The notes under the pieces were generated by a model. That model saw only the letters and a list, made by a program, of their open reading frames with translations, was not told the DNA's origin and made no database searches. From positions 1 to 60,862 of the forward strand of contig JABFXN010000134.1 of assembly GCA_013361705.1 (NCBI GenBank): DNA of 60,862 nucleotides, in the 5' to 3' direction. How positions within the stretch are numbered: position 1 is the first letter of the stretch; each line of letters opens with the position of its first letter. This document shows positions 28,207 through 38,226 of this stretch, one piece after another. This stretch comes from Acidobacteriaceae bacterium (GTDB lineage Bacteria; Acidobacteriota; Terriglobia; Terriglobales; Acidobacteriaceae). The position numbers and the translations under genes are program-made.

Positions 28207-29250
28207 ATGGGAATCAGTCCGGTACTTTGGCAATTTCTAAACAAGTGGCTCACCTCTTCGGCGTTGTTTCCGAAGGAGGCGTCGACCATTGCTCCCTATG
28301 CCGACGCGCTTTACTTCTTCCTGCTGGCGATGACGCTTGTCGGCGTGCTGATCGTCGGCGCGCTGGTCTTCGGTTTCTCGCTCCGCTACCGTAAGGAGCG
28401 CAGCCCGGAGGCGACGCAGATCGAAGGCTCCACGCTGCTGGAAGCGACCTGGACCATCATTCCGCTGGTCATCTTCCTCGTGACCTTCGTCTGGGGCGCG
28501 CTGCTGTACTTCCGCATCTACAACCCACCTGCCAACTCGATGAACATTTACATCGTCGGCAAGCAGTGGATGTGGAAGGCCGAGCATCCAGGCGGCCAGC
28601 ACGAGATCAACACGCTGCACGTGCCCACGGGCCGTCCGGTGCAGTTGACCATGATCTCGCAGGACGTGTTCCACTCCTACTCGATCCCCGAGTTCCGGGT
28701 GAAGCGTGAGGTGATTCCCGGCCGTTACTCGACGGTGTGGTTCAATGCCACCGAGCCGGGCGTCTATCACCTGTTCTGCACCCAGTACTGCGGTACGCTG
28801 CACTCGGGCATGATCGGCACGGTGACGGCTCTGTCGCCAGACGATTACCAGAAGTGGACTGACGCCTCGACCAGCGGCATGAGCCTGGCACAGAACGGTG
28901 AACGTCTGTTTGCGAGCCTGGGCTGCAACCAGTGCCACACCGGCGATGCCGGGGCCCGCGGACCGAACCTCGCCGGCCTGTACGGCAAGAAGGTTCAGAT
29001 GGAAGACGGATCGACGCAGCTTGCCAACGAGGCATTTTTGCGTGACACGATCCTGAATCCGTCATCGCACGTTCCGGCCGGCTATAAGCCGATTATGCCG
29101 ACCTACCAGGGCCAGATCAGCGAAGAAGGCCTGATCGACCTGGTGGAGTACCTCAAGTCTCTTAAGACCAACTATCGTGTGCAGCAAACGCTGACCACAG
29201 CAACGTCCACAGAAGCGGCGCCGACCACGCCGGGGATGGTGAAGCCATGA
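28207..29250 (+). CDS. coxB: Cytochrome caa3 oxidase subunit II with fused cytochrome c
   Basis: This 347-residue protein has two membrane helices and then a cupredoxin domain. The CuA ligands are seen as the HSYSIPEF histidine, [12 protein letters not shown] (two Cys, His, Met) and the intervening Glu. A C-terminal cytochrome c domain holds CNQCH and the distal Met in PIMPTYQG. The fusion makes this a caa3-type oxidase that receives electrons directly. The Pro/Thr tail ends in an ATGA overlap with coxA. Confidence 0.95.
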   Translation: MGISPVLWQFLNKWLTSSALFPKEASTIAPYADALYFFLLAMTLVGVLIVGALVFGFSLRYRKERSPEATQIEGSTLLEATWTIIPLVIFLVTFVWGALLYFRIYNPPANSMNIYIVGKQWMWKAEHPGGQHEINTLHVPTGRPVQLTMISQDVFHSYSIPEFRVKREVIPGRYSTVWFNATEPGVYHLFCTQYCGTLHSGMIGTVTALSPDDYQKWTDASTSGMSLAQNGERLFASLGCNQCHTGDAGARGPNLAGLYGKKVQMEDGSTQLANEAFLRDTILNPSSHVPAGYKPIMPTYQGQISEEGLIDLVEYLKSLKTNYRVQQTLTTATSTEAAPTTPGMVKP

Positions 29251-30900
29251 GCACTATCGTTAGCCTTCCGGATCAGAGCACTGCAGCTCTGCCGAAGCGG
29301 AATTACCTGAATGCTGAGCACGGCCTGCTGAGCTGGCTCCTTACCGGAGACCATAAGCGCATCGCCATGCTGTACCTGATCTCGATCACCGGCTTCTTCT
29401 TCCTGGGGGGAGCATTTGCCGGCTTGGTGCGTCTGGAGTTGTTGACTCCCGCAGGTGATCTGCTGGCTGCCGACACCTACAACAAGATGTTCACGATGCA
29501 CGGCATCGTGATGATCTTCCTGTTCCTGGTGCCCTCGGTTCCGGCAACACTCGGCAACTTCCTGATCCCAATCATGATCGGAGCAAGGGATCTTGCCTTC
29601 CCGAAGATCAACCTGCTGAGCTGGTACCTGTACCTGATCGGTGGCACCTTCACGCTGACCGCGCTGGTTCTGGGTGGTGTGGATACGGGCTGGACCTTCA
29701 CGACGCCGCTGTCGACGCACTATCTGAACACGCACGTGATTACCACTGGTCTGGCGATCTTCGTCGCCGGCTTCAGCTCGATCTTTACGGGTCTGAACTT
29801 CATCGTGACGATTCACCGTATGCGCGCACCGGGCATGACCTGGTTCCGTATGCCGCTGTTCGTGTGGTCAAACTATGCTGCCTCCATCCTGATGGTGCTG
29901 GGCACGCCGGTTCTGGCGATCGCGATTGTCCTGGTGGTTCTGGAGCGTACGATCGGCCTGGGAGTCTTCGACCCGGCCAAGGGCGGCGATCCGCTGCTCT
30001 TCCAACACCTGTTCTGGTTCTACTCGCACCCCGCGGTGTACATCATGATTCTGCCGGGCATGGGTGTGATCTCCGAAGTGATGGCGAACTTCAGCCGCAA
30101 GCGCGTCTTCGGTTATACGGCCGTCGCCTTCTCTTCGGTGGCCATCGCGGTCTTCGGCTTCTTCGTATGGGCGCACCACATGTTCATCATGGGTGTCTCC
30201 AACTACTCGGCTCTGGTCTTCTCACTGCTGACCATGCTGGTTGCCGTGCCTTCGGCCATCAAGATCTTCAACTGGTCGGCGACTCTGTATAAGGGCTCGA
30301 TCACCTTCGAGACCCCGATGTTGTACGCCTTCGGCTTCATCGGTCTGTTCACCATCGGCGGTCTGACGGGCGTCTTCCTCGGTTCGCTGGGTATGGACAT
30401 TCACCTGACCGAGACCTACTTCATCGTGGCGCACTTCCACTTCGTGATGGTGGGCGGCATGCTGATGGCCTTCCTTGCGGGTATCCACTTCTGGTGGCCG
30501 AAGATGACGGGCCGTATGTACCCCGAGTCACTCTCGAAACTGGCTGCGGTGACGACCTTTATCGGCTTCATCCTGACCTTCTTCCCGCAGTTCATCCTCG
30601 GTTACCTGGGCATGCCGCGCCGCTACCATGCGTACCCGGCTGACTATCAGGTACTGAATGTTCTGTCGACAGCGGGCGCAACGGTTCTGGGCGTCGGCTA
30701 TCTGCTGCCGATCCTGTACCTGGCGTGGTCGCTGAAGTATGGCGAGATTGCCGGTCCTAATCCCTGGCAGGCTACCGGTCTCGAGTGGCAGTTACAGTCG
30801 CCGCCGTTGACCGAGAACTTTACGGAGATTCCGTATGTCGATTACGAGGCATACGATTTTGAGTGGCTGGCGCACAAGCAGAAACAAGAGGTGACGACCG

Positions 30901-30908
<8 letters not shown>
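29247..30908 (+). CDS. coxA: Cytochrome caa3 oxidase subunit I
   Basis: This 553-residue protein has twelve predicted helices and the haem a, a3 and CuB histidines: MHGIVM (H85), SHPAVY (H261 with Tyr265), HH in AHHMFIMG, and HFHFVMVGG. The D-channel glutamate of A1-type oxidases (the E in HPEVY) is absent and YSHP precedes the CuB histidine, so this is an A2-type (YS motif) enzyme like that of Rhodothermus. It reduces oxygen and pumps protons. It overlaps coxB by 4 nt. Confidence 0.95.
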
Positions 30909-31626
<718 letters not shown>

Positions 31627-31965
31627 ATGTCGGATCTTCATCACGACCCCGCAAACATCACGAATCCTGAGCATCACGATCACCACATCGTCGGCCCCTC
31701 GACCTACCTGGTCATCTACGGTACGCTGCTGGCGCTCACCGCGATCACGGTAGCGGCCGCTTATGTGGAGATGGGCGCCCTGAATCCGATCGTGGCCGTT
31801 CTCATTGCCGTCATCAAGGCGACGGTGGTAATCCTATGGTTCATGCACATGAAGTATCAGTCGAAGCTGCTGAAGCTGACCATCGGCGCCGGCGTCTTCA
31901 CCTTCCTCGTCCTGATTGCGATGACTCTGAGCGACTACATGAGCCGGGCCTGGGGACTCTGGTAA
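31627..31965 (+). CDS. coxD: Cytochrome c oxidase subunit IV
   Basis: This 112-residue protein has a His-rich start and three hydrophobic helices, with the family pattern VIYGTLLALTAITVAAAYVEMG and ATVVILWFMHMKYQ (COX4_pro/CtaF-like). The ATG follows the coxC stop with no gap. It is the last gene of the operon and is followed 26 nt later by a terminator hairpin. Confidence 0.9.
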   Translation: MSDLHHDPANITNPEHHDHHIVGPSTYLVIYGTLLALTAITVAAAYVEMGALNPIVAVLIAVIKATVVILWFMHMKYQSKLLKLTIGAGVFTFLVLIAMTLSDYMSRAWGLW

Positions 31966-31990
31966 AGAGCAACTGAAATTGCAGTACACG

Positions 31991-32012
31991 AATGCGGCCC
32001 TCGGGCCGCATT
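31991..32012 (+). terminator. Terminator hairpin of the act-cox operon
   Basis: AATGCGGCCC (31991-32000) pairs perfectly with GGGCCGCATT (32003-32012), followed by CTTATT. The hairpin lies 9 nt upstream of the photolyase ATG, so termination must be partial or the photolyase has its own short or leaderless mRNA. Confidence 0.7.
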
Positions 32013-32021
32013 CTTATTGAT

Positions 32022-33428
32022 ATGGCTGATTTGCAGGATCTTCCCGGTGCCCTCAGGTCCATTGCTGAAGACCCGCGTGTGACCGTGCGTTGTGGCGGAA
32101 CGCCGGACAGGGCTGTGAAATGCGTCGTCTACTGGATGCAGCGCGCTCAACGCGGCGTCGATAATCACGCACTCGACACGGCAATCGATCTGGGCAACGA
32201 ACTCGGCCTGCCGGTCGTAGTGTACTTCGCCGCCATCTCGAACTTTCCGCATGCGAATCTGCGCCACTACTTCTTCCTGAATCAGGGTTTGCGCGATGTT
32301 GAGCATGACCTGGCGGAGCGCAATGTCAGCTTTGTTGTTCGCAGGTCCCCGCATGACGATCACCTGAAGTTCTTCGCTCAGGTAAAGGCTGCCATCGTCA
32401 TCGGCGATGAGAACCCGATGCGTGCACCAGAGAGCTGGCGCAGGCATATTGCACGGCAAATCGATATCCCGTTCTGGACGGTGGATGCCGATGTGGTTGT
32501 GCCTTCGCGATTGCTGGAAAAAGCTCAATATGGGGCCTACACCCTGAGGCCGCGCGTACAAAAGTTATGGCCGCACTTCCTGAAGCCATGCCGAAATCCC
32601 ACTGCGCAGCACGCCTGGAGGCATCCACGCGGACTGCAAGCGGAGAATCTGAGTCTCGACATCACGCGGGGATGGAAAGACCTGGACCGCAGCGTCCTTC
32701 CCGTCGAGGAGTGGACAGGAGGAACACACGCGGCGATGAAACGGCTGCGGCACTTCGTGCAGAAGATGCTTGCAGGGTATGAGCAAGACCGCAATCATCC
32801 GGAGCTGGATGGCAGCTCACGGCTTTCGCCATACCTGCACTTTGGCCACATCGGGCCGCTGACAATCGCGCTTGCCGTGCAGGATGCGGTGAAGAAAGAG
32901 CCCAGGCTGAACTCCGCCCGCGACAGCTACTTTAATGAGCTTCTGGTGTGGCGGGAGCTGGCGATCAATTACTGCTGGTTTCAGCATGACGTTTACGACT
33001 CGGACGCCGCAGCGGAAAACTGGGCTAAGCAAACGATTGTGGAGCATGCCAGGGACGAACGGCCGCACCTGTATTCCCTGGCGCAACTGGAGGCCGCCCG
33101 GACCCACGACGACCTGTGGAATGCAGCACAACGCCAGATGCTTGACTTTGGCTGGATGCACAATGTCATGCGCATGTACTGGGCGAAAAAGATCCTGGAA
33201 TGGTCGCCAAACGTGAAGGTAGCGGTACGGAGAGGTATCCATCTCAACGACAAGTACTTCATCGACGGACGCGATCCGAACGGATATGCCGGTATCGCCT
33301 GGGCGATGCTGGGAAAGTTCGACCGGCCATGGAATGAGCGGCCTATCTTTGGCAAGATCCGGTATATGTCGCGCGAATCTACCGGGCGGAAGTTCGACTC
33401 GAAACGATATATCCGACAGATAGGGTAG
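32022..33428 (+). CDS. Class II CPD photolyase
   Basis: This 468-residue protein has an N-terminal alpha/beta domain (VKCVVYWMQRAQRGVDNHAL) and the FAD-binding half with WRELAINYCWFQHDVYD and HNVMRMYWAKKILEWS. It also has the class II end signature NDKYFIDGRDPNGYAGIAWAM followed by WNERPIFGKIRYM. It repairs UV-induced cyclobutane pyrimidine dimers with blue light. No ribosome-binding site is seen before ATG 32022; an upstream in-frame ATG at 31992 would lie inside the terminator stem. It is not part of the respiratory operon by function. Confidence 0.9.
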   Translation: MADLQDLPGALRSIAEDPRVTVRCGGTPDRAVKCVVYWMQRAQRGVDNHALDTAIDLGNELGLPVVVYFAAISNFPHANLRHYFFLNQGLRDVEHDLAERNVSFVVRRSPHDDHLKFFAQVKAAIVIGDENPMRAPESWRRHIARQIDIPFWTVDADVVVPSRLLEKAQYGAYTLRPRVQKLWPHFLKPCRNPTAQHAWRHPRGLQAENLSLDITRGWKDLDRSVLPVEEWTGGTHAAMKRLRHFVQKMLAGYEQDRNHPELDGSSRLSPYLHFGHIGPLTIALAVQDAVKKEPRLNSARDSYFNELLVWRELAINYCWFQHDVYDSDAAAENWAKQTIVEHARDERPHLYSLAQLEAARTHDDLWNAAQRQMLDFGWMHNVMRMYWAKKILEWSPNVKVAVRRGIHLNDKYFIDGRDPNGYAGIAWAMLGKFDRPWNERPIFGKIRYMSRESTGRKFDSKRYIRQIG

Positions 33429-33501
33429 AAAATTCGGACCGGATGCTACTCATTACCGAGTCGAAGAAGCAATAATTACGTCTAAGGGTTTATCGGTCAC
33501 T

Positions 33502-34476
33502 ATGGCGAAGTATTTGATTACAGGAGCAGCCGGCTTTATCGGATCGCATCTGACGGAAGCGTTAGTTGCCCGCGGAGAGCAGGTCCGGGCGCTCGACAAT
33601 TTTGCTACGGGACGGCGTGAGAATCTCGCGGCAGTGATGGATGGGATCGACTTCGTCGAAGCCGACCTTTGTGACGCCGATGCCGTGATGAAGGCGTGCG
33701 AGGGCGTGGACTACATCTTCCACGAGGGGGCGTTACCCTCGGTACCGCGATCAGTCAAGAAGCCGCGGCCAAGTCACGAAACCAATATCAACGGCACCTT
33801 CAACGTGTTAGAAGGCGCGCGTGCGAACAACGTGAAGCGCGTGGTCTATGCCGCGTCGTCATCCGCCTATGGCAATCAGCCCGGGTTCCCTCGGGTTGAG
33901 AGCATGAAGCCGCAGCCAATTGCACCGTATCCAGTGCAAAAATTGGCAGGCGAGCTCTACATGCAGAGCTACTGGCAGGTCTATGGCCTGGAGACGGTGT
34001 GCCTGCGTTACTTCAATATCTTCGGTCCGCGTCAGGTGCCGGACTCGCCGTACTCCGGTGTGATGGCGAAGTTTACGCTGCAGATGATGCAGGGCGAGCG
34101 GCCGGTGATCTTTGGTGATGGCGAGCAGGGCCGTGACTTTACCTACATTGATAACGCCGTCCATGCCAATCTGCTGGCCATGTCAACGCCGGCGGAGAAG
34201 GTAGCGGGCCGGGTTTTCAACGTGGCATGTGGAGAACGGCACACCCTCAATGAGACTTATGCCGTGATCGCGCATCTATTGAACTATGCTGAGTCCCCTC
34301 AGTATGGGCCGGAGCGCACCGGTGACGTCCGGGATTCGCTGGCAGATATTACCGCCGCGAACAATGCATTTGGTTATAGCCCCATTGTCGGGTTTGAAGA
34401 AGGCCTGCGACGCACGATCGCCTGGTATTTGAGCAGTGCGTATTCGGAAAAAACAGAGGCACTCGTAAGAGGTTAA
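33502..34476 (+). CDS. NAD-dependent UDP-sugar 4-epimerase (WbpP-like)
   Basis: This 324-residue extended SDR protein has the Rossmann motif GAAGFIGS, a catalytic YPVQK in the Y-x3-K pattern, and GDGEQGRDFTYIDN. These are typical of UDP-GlcNAc/UDP-Glc 4-epimerases of the WbpP/GalE group. It is followed 16 nt later by a UDP-sugar dehydrogenase. The pair would make a 4-epimerised UDP-hexuronic acid (for example UDP-GalNAcA) for surface polysaccharide. A terminator closes the two-gene unit. Confidence 0.85.
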   Translation: MAKYLITGAAGFIGSHLTEALVARGEQVRALDNFATGRRENLAAVMDGIDFVEADLCDADAVMKACEGVDYIFHEGALPSVPRSVKKPRPSHETNINGTFNVLEGARANNVKRVVYAASSSAYGNQPGFPRVESMKPQPIAPYPVQKLAGELYMQSYWQVYGLETVCLRYFNIFGPRQVPDSPYSGVMAKFTLQMMQGERPVIFGDGEQGRDFTYIDNAVHANLLAMSTPAEKVAGRVFNVACGERHTLNETYAVIAHLLNYAESPQYGPERTGDVRDSLADITAANNAFGYSPIVGFEEGLRRTIAWYLSSAYSEKTEALVRG

Positions 34477-34492
34477 AGGGAGATTCTGGTAA

Positions 34493-35896
34493 GTGACCCC
34501 ACTTCATATCATTCGTAAGGCGGTCGCACCCGAAGCTGCGACACTTGATGCCTGGAAAGATCGTATTGCCAGCCGCGAAGCAAAGGTTGGAATTGTAGGT
34601 CTTGGTTATGTCGGTCTGCCGCTGGCGCTGCTGTTCAGTGACGAACGTTTTGCGGTTACCGGGTTTGATGTCGATCCGCTGAAGGTCGATTTTCTCAACA
34701 CGGGCAAATCGTACATTCACCGCATTGAAGCTGAGAGCATTCAGGCAGCGCAGAAGAACGGCTTTGTCGCGACGGCGGATTTCTCTGAGGCACGTTACCT
34801 CGACGCAATTCTGATCTGTGTTCCAACGCCGATTGACGACCACAGCGCTCCGGATATGAGCTACGTCGTCAACACCATTGAAGCGCTGGCGCCGCATCTT
34901 CATGCTGGTCAGCTCGTGGTGCTGGAGAGCACGACTTATCCGGGAACGACAGAAGAGATCATTGCTTCCACCATCGACCGTATCGGCGAAGAAACCGATG
35001 TCCAGGTACTGCGCGACCGGCCCTCGCAAGAGGCGGAGACGCCGCAAGAGCTGGACGGCGTGATGGTTGCCTTCTCGCCGGAGCGCGAAGATCCGGGCAA
35101 TACCGATGTGGAGCGGCACGATATCCCCAAGGTGCTCGGCGGTATCGACCGCCGTGCCTCTGAGGCTGCAGAAGTCCTCTACGCCAGCATCTTCCGCCGT
35201 ACGGTGCGCGTTTCTACACCCGCCACGGCCGAGATGACCAAGCTGCTCGAAAACATCTACCGTTGCGTGAACATCGCCATGGTGAACGAGCTCAAGCAGC
35301 TTTGCATGCGCATGGGCATCGACATCTGGGAGGTGATTGATGCGGCGGCAACGAAGCCCTTCGGCTTCCAGGCCTTCTATCCTGGGCCAGGTATTGGCGG
35401 CCATTGCATCCCTGTCGATCCGTTCTACCTCTCATGGAAGGCGAAGGAGTATCACTTCTCCACACGCTTTATCGAGCTTGCCGGCGAAGTGAACCGCAGC
35501 ATGCCGGAGCATGTGATTCGCAGCGTGGTGAATGCGCTGAACGATCAGGGCAAGTCCATCAAGGGCGCAAAGGTGCTGATGCTCGGCTTGGCGTACAAGA
35601 AGGACATCGACGACCTGCGCGAGTCACCGTCGCTCCCTATCTACGAGATGCTGGAGAAGAAGGGCGCCGAGGTACGTTACAACGATCCCTACTTTCCGCG
35701 CGTGGGGTCAGGGCGCAAGTACTGGCTGCACACCGAGAGTGCTCCTTTGGAGAATCTGGACCAGTACGATTGCGTGGTGATCGTGACGGACCACTCCGCC
35801 TACGACTTTGAGAAGATCGTTGCCGAGTCCAGGCTGGTGGTCGATACACGCAATGCAACGCGCGGCATCCGTTCCCCGAAGATCTATCACTGCTAG
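34493..35896 (+). CDS. UDP-N-acetylglucosamine 6-dehydrogenase-like (WbpA type)
   Basis: This 467-residue UDP-sugar dehydrogenase has the NAD motif GIVGLGYVGLPLA, the catalytic cysteine in GPGIGGHCIPVDP (C305), LLENIYRCVNIAMVNEL, and the C-terminal domain YKKDIDDLRESP. It oxidises the C6 hydroxyl of a UDP-HexNAc to the acid in two NAD+ steps. An unusual acidic insertion (about residues 166-190, DRPSQEAETPQELDG) lies before the ...SPERxDPG motif. The GTG start has AAGGGAG about 12 nt upstream. Its TAG stop overlaps the end of a family D repeat. Confidence 0.85.
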   Translation: MTPLHIIRKAVAPEAATLDAWKDRIASREAKVGIVGLGYVGLPLALLFSDERFAVTGFDVDPLKVDFLNTGKSYIHRIEAESIQAAQKNGFVATADFSEARYLDAILICVPTPIDDHSAPDMSYVVNTIEALAPHLHAGQLVVLESTTYPGTTEEIIASTIDRIGEETDVQVLRDRPSQEAETPQELDGVMVAFSPEREDPGNTDVERHDIPKVLGGIDRRASEAAEVLYASIFRRTVRVSTPATAEMTKLLENIYRCVNIAMVNELKQLCMRMGIDIWEVIDAAATKPFGFQAFYPGPGIGGHCIPVDPFYLSWKAKEYHFSTRFIELAGEVNRSMPEHVIRSVVNALNDQGKSIKGAKVLMLGLAYKKDIDDLRESPSLPIYEMLEKKGAEVRYNDPYFPRVGSGRKYWLHTESAPLENLDQYDCVVIVTDHSAYDFEKIVAESRLVVDTRNATRGIRSPKIYHC

Positions 35897-36005
35897 AGCA
35901 TTTTCCCTGATGCTGGGTATCCCGAAAAGGGTGCAGCGGCGTTTTCATCGCGGAAAACGCCCATGGATGCAGAAGCTCTATATTGCACCTACAGGGAAAA
36001 TGCTC
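35895..36005. repeat. Family D element (about 110 bp), copy 1
   Basis: Terminal inverted repeats AGAGCATTTTCCCTG (35895-35909) and CAGGGAAAATGCTC (35992-36005) flank an internal hairpin, GGCGTTTTC (35938-35946) with GAAAACGCC (35953-35961). A second copy, in opposite orientation, occurs at 50045-50155. The left end overlaps the stop codon of the dehydrogenase gene. The structure is MITE- or REP-like and non-coding. Confidence 0.65.
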
Positions 36006-36032
36006 CAAGACTGCAGCAGGTTGAAATAGGAG

Positions 36033-36063
36033 ATGCGACGGCGAAGGCCGTCGCATTTTCTTT
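36033..36063 (+). terminator. Intrinsic terminator after the UDP-sugar operon
   Basis: ATGCGACGGC (36033-36042) pairs with GCCGTCGCAT (36047-36056) around GAAG and is followed by TTTCTTT. This is a strong rho-independent terminator for the epimerase-dehydrogenase unit; in the reverse sense it lies just past the vanX-like stop. Confidence 0.8.
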
Positions 36064-36068
36064 GCCCT

Positions 36069-36782
36069 CTAGTTCCCGAGTGCTTCGAAGGGACGATTCA
36101 GAATTGGATATTGCTTCCAGTCTTTGTAGTCGAAGTGCCACCATTCCGTTGGATTGACCTGGAAGCCCTGCTTCTCCATCGCATGACGCAAAATGCTTCG
36201 CCGGCTGCGTTCCTCCTCGGTGCCTCCGGTGTAGTTGGCATAGGCACGTTCGGTCATCTCGTCATAACCGCTGGGCATGGCGACCTCGTTCCCGGTTTTC
36301 AGATCGTAGAGCGAGAGATCGACGGCACAGCCTCGGTTATGCTTTGAGCCGGCTTTGGGATCGGCGACAAAGATCTTCAAGTTATCCGGCGTGGCGTCCC
36401 AGAAGATGCGGGTGATGTACCAGGGGCGGTAGCCGTCGTGGATGATGAGGCCGTAACCGAGCGGCCGCAGCTCCTGGCTTGCCCGCACTAGAGCCTCTGC
36501 TGCAGGACGTTGCAGGAATGCTCGCGTCTGCGTGTAAACAGGTGTGCCCAGGAAATTGTTTGCGGTGGCATAGCGAATGTCGAGCTTGATGGTGGAGTCG
36601 AGTCGCACCAGCTCGGCGAGATCCGGCTGCAGGAAGGCGCCTTCCTCATGAGGAGGTTGGGCAGCAAGTGCTTCCTTGCGGAGTTCTTCTACCGAGCGCA
36701 GAGGCACGATCTTGAAGACCGGCGATTGAGCCAGCGCTGATGCCAGTGCACAACAAGCAGAAAGCCAGAGAAAGCGTCTCAT
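36069..36782 (-). CDS. D-alanyl-D-alanine dipeptidase (VanX/DdpX family, M15)
   Basis: This 237-residue protein has a signal peptide (MRRFLWLSACCALASALAQ). The M15 zinc motifs are complete: SKHNRGCAVDLSLYD (SxHxxGxAxD) and EWWHFDYKDW (ExxH). VanX-like enzymes hydrolyse D-Ala-D-Ala. With export, a role in peptidoglycan turnover or D-Ala-D-Ala recycling is more likely than vancomycin resistance, and no vanHA or vanRS genes are nearby. It is followed on the same strand by no close gene. Confidence 0.9.
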   Translation of the reverse strand: MRRFLWLSACCALASALAQSPVFKIVPLRSVEELRKEALAAQPPHEEGAFLQPDLAELVRLDSTIKLDIRYATANNFLGTPVYTQTRAFLQRPAAEALVRASQELRPLGYGLIIHDGYRPWYITRIFWDATPDNLKIFVADPKAGSKHNRGCAVDLSLYDLKTGNEVAMPSGYDEMTERAYANYTGGTEEERSRRSILRHAMEKQGFQVNPTEWWHFDYKDWKQYPILNRPFEALGN

Positions 36783-36825
36783 GATTCAGATGGTGTCACG
36801 GCGTAAGCGTGAGAGCAATGCCGGT

Positions 36826-37974
36826 TCAGGAAGCCTTTGCGAGGAAGCGACGGCTGAGCCAGCGGCGGGCCGGTTCGTCATAGAGTTTCAAACTGGCATA
36901 TGCGATCGACACGGCTGCAATCAGAAGGACTACTCCCCAGACCGCTCCGCGAGCAGGCGGAACTTTCTCCTGCACTACCCATGCGGTGTAGATGTAGATC
37001 AGCGGATAGTGCGTGATGTAAAGCGGATAAGAGAGGTCTCCAAAGAAACGGGCGATGCGGATCGATGGACCGTCGACACGTTTTTCTCCAGCCCCAATCG
37101 CAACGATGATGGGGAACAGAACGAGGACACACAGAAGGTCATAGATCCCGTTGACCCAGAGGTGTTGTGCTCCACCGAATCGCGGTAAGGCAAGCCCTGC
37201 TACTAGAAGCAGCGTGCAAATGCCGAAGGGAGCCCGAGTATGAATTCGCTTTCCCACGCGCATCAACAGCATGCCTGCAAGGAACGGAAACAATAGACGA
37301 GCGAAGCCGATGTGAAGCTGTGCGGCATTCAGCGACCAGCCGCCGATCAGATCGCCGCGTGGCCCGAAGATCGCGACCTGTCCAAGAAAGATTGCCGCGA
37401 GCAACACCAGTATTCCGAGCACGCGATTCGAAAGCTTGCGAAGACCGATCGCATACATAATATTCGCGACGTACTCGAAGAAGAGCGACCATGCCGGGCC
37501 ATCGAGTGGATGCATCTCGCTCCAGCCGCGAATATCCAGGGAGACCGGCAATGGGAGCAGCGTGCAACCCAGCAGCATAACCAGCAGCATCTTCGAGACC
37601 GGGGTAGCGTTCACCAGAGGAAACATGCTGCCGCCCTGAAAGTAGAAGAGTGCTGCACCGATCAGGCTGCCCATAACGACCATGGGCTGCAGCCGGATCA
37701 GACGCCGCTTATAGAATTCCCACTGGCCCATGCGGCCCCAGCGGTCGTCGTAGGCATAGGCGATGACGAAGCCAGAGAGCAGGAAGAAAAAATCGACTGC
37801 CAGATAGCCATGGTTGATGATCTGCTTGATCGGATTCCCGTCTGCATATGCCTCGAAGGTATGGAAGATCACGACCATCAAAGACGCGACGCCGCGCAAG
37901 CCGTCCAGGACCACGTAGTGGCTTTTCGCGGGTGCAATAGTGGCTGTGGAAGCTGCGGTTAATGTGGTGTTCAT
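36826..37974 (-). CDS. Acyltransferase-3 family membrane protein
   Basis: This 382-residue protein has about ten membrane helices and the family signature near the N-terminus (LDGLRGVASLMVVIFHTFEAY, DFFFLLSGFVIAYAY). Such proteins O-acylate sugars of surface polysaccharides or lipids at the membrane. The start at 37974 (MNTTLT) is preferred to an in-frame ATG at 37998. It lies upstream of the vanX-like gene by 43 bp on the same strand, so the two may be an envelope-modification unit. Confidence 0.85.
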   Translation of the reverse strand: MNTTLTAASTATIAPAKSHYVVLDGLRGVASLMVVIFHTFEAYADGNPIKQIINHGYLAVDFFFLLSGFVIAYAYDDRWGRMGQWEFYKRRLIRLQPMVVMGSLIGAALFYFQGGSMFPLVNATPVSKMLLVMLLGCTLLPLPVSLDIRGWSEMHPLDGPAWSLFFEYVANIMYAIGLRKLSNRVLGILVLLAAIFLGQVAIFGPRGDLIGGWSLNAAQLHIGFARLLFPFLAGMLLMRVGKRIHTRAPFGICTLLLVAGLALPRFGGAQHLWVNGIYDLLCVLVLFPIIVAIGAGEKRVDGPSIRIARFFGDLSYPLYITHYPLIYIYTAWVVQEKVPPARGAVWGVVLLIAAVSIAYASLKLYDEPARRWLSRRFLAKAS

Positions 37975-38168
37975 TTCGGCGCGTCCATGTTTACACACAC
38001 AACCCAGGCTCGGCTAGAACAAGCACGAGCCCCCTCTTGCGAGCAAGGCAATTATTTTGCGATGAATTCGAGAGCCCTGTGACAGGACTTCATCATTATT
38101 TAACGGCAAATCGTAGCGGACTTCGTGGATTGAGATTGGAGATGTGAAATAGACTGATCGAGATCGAA

Positions 38169-38186
38169 CGAGTTCCCCCGAACTCG
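38169..38186. promoter_or_regulatory. Short inverted repeat upstream of vgrG
   Basis: CGAGTTC (38169-38175) and GAACTCG (38180-38186) flank CCCC, about 40 bp before the vgrG start. This could be an operator or a 5'-leader hairpin. The rest of the 37975-38226 gap shows nothing else I can identify. Confidence 0.35.
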
Positions 38187-38226
38187 GCATCTAACTGGCT
38201 AACGAACACAACCGAGGATCTCCCCC

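Noticed and set aside
36069-36782. Vancomycin resistance determinant
   Set aside because: Only a VanX-like dipeptidase is present; vanH, vanA and a two-component system are absent, so peptidoglycan turnover is more likely.
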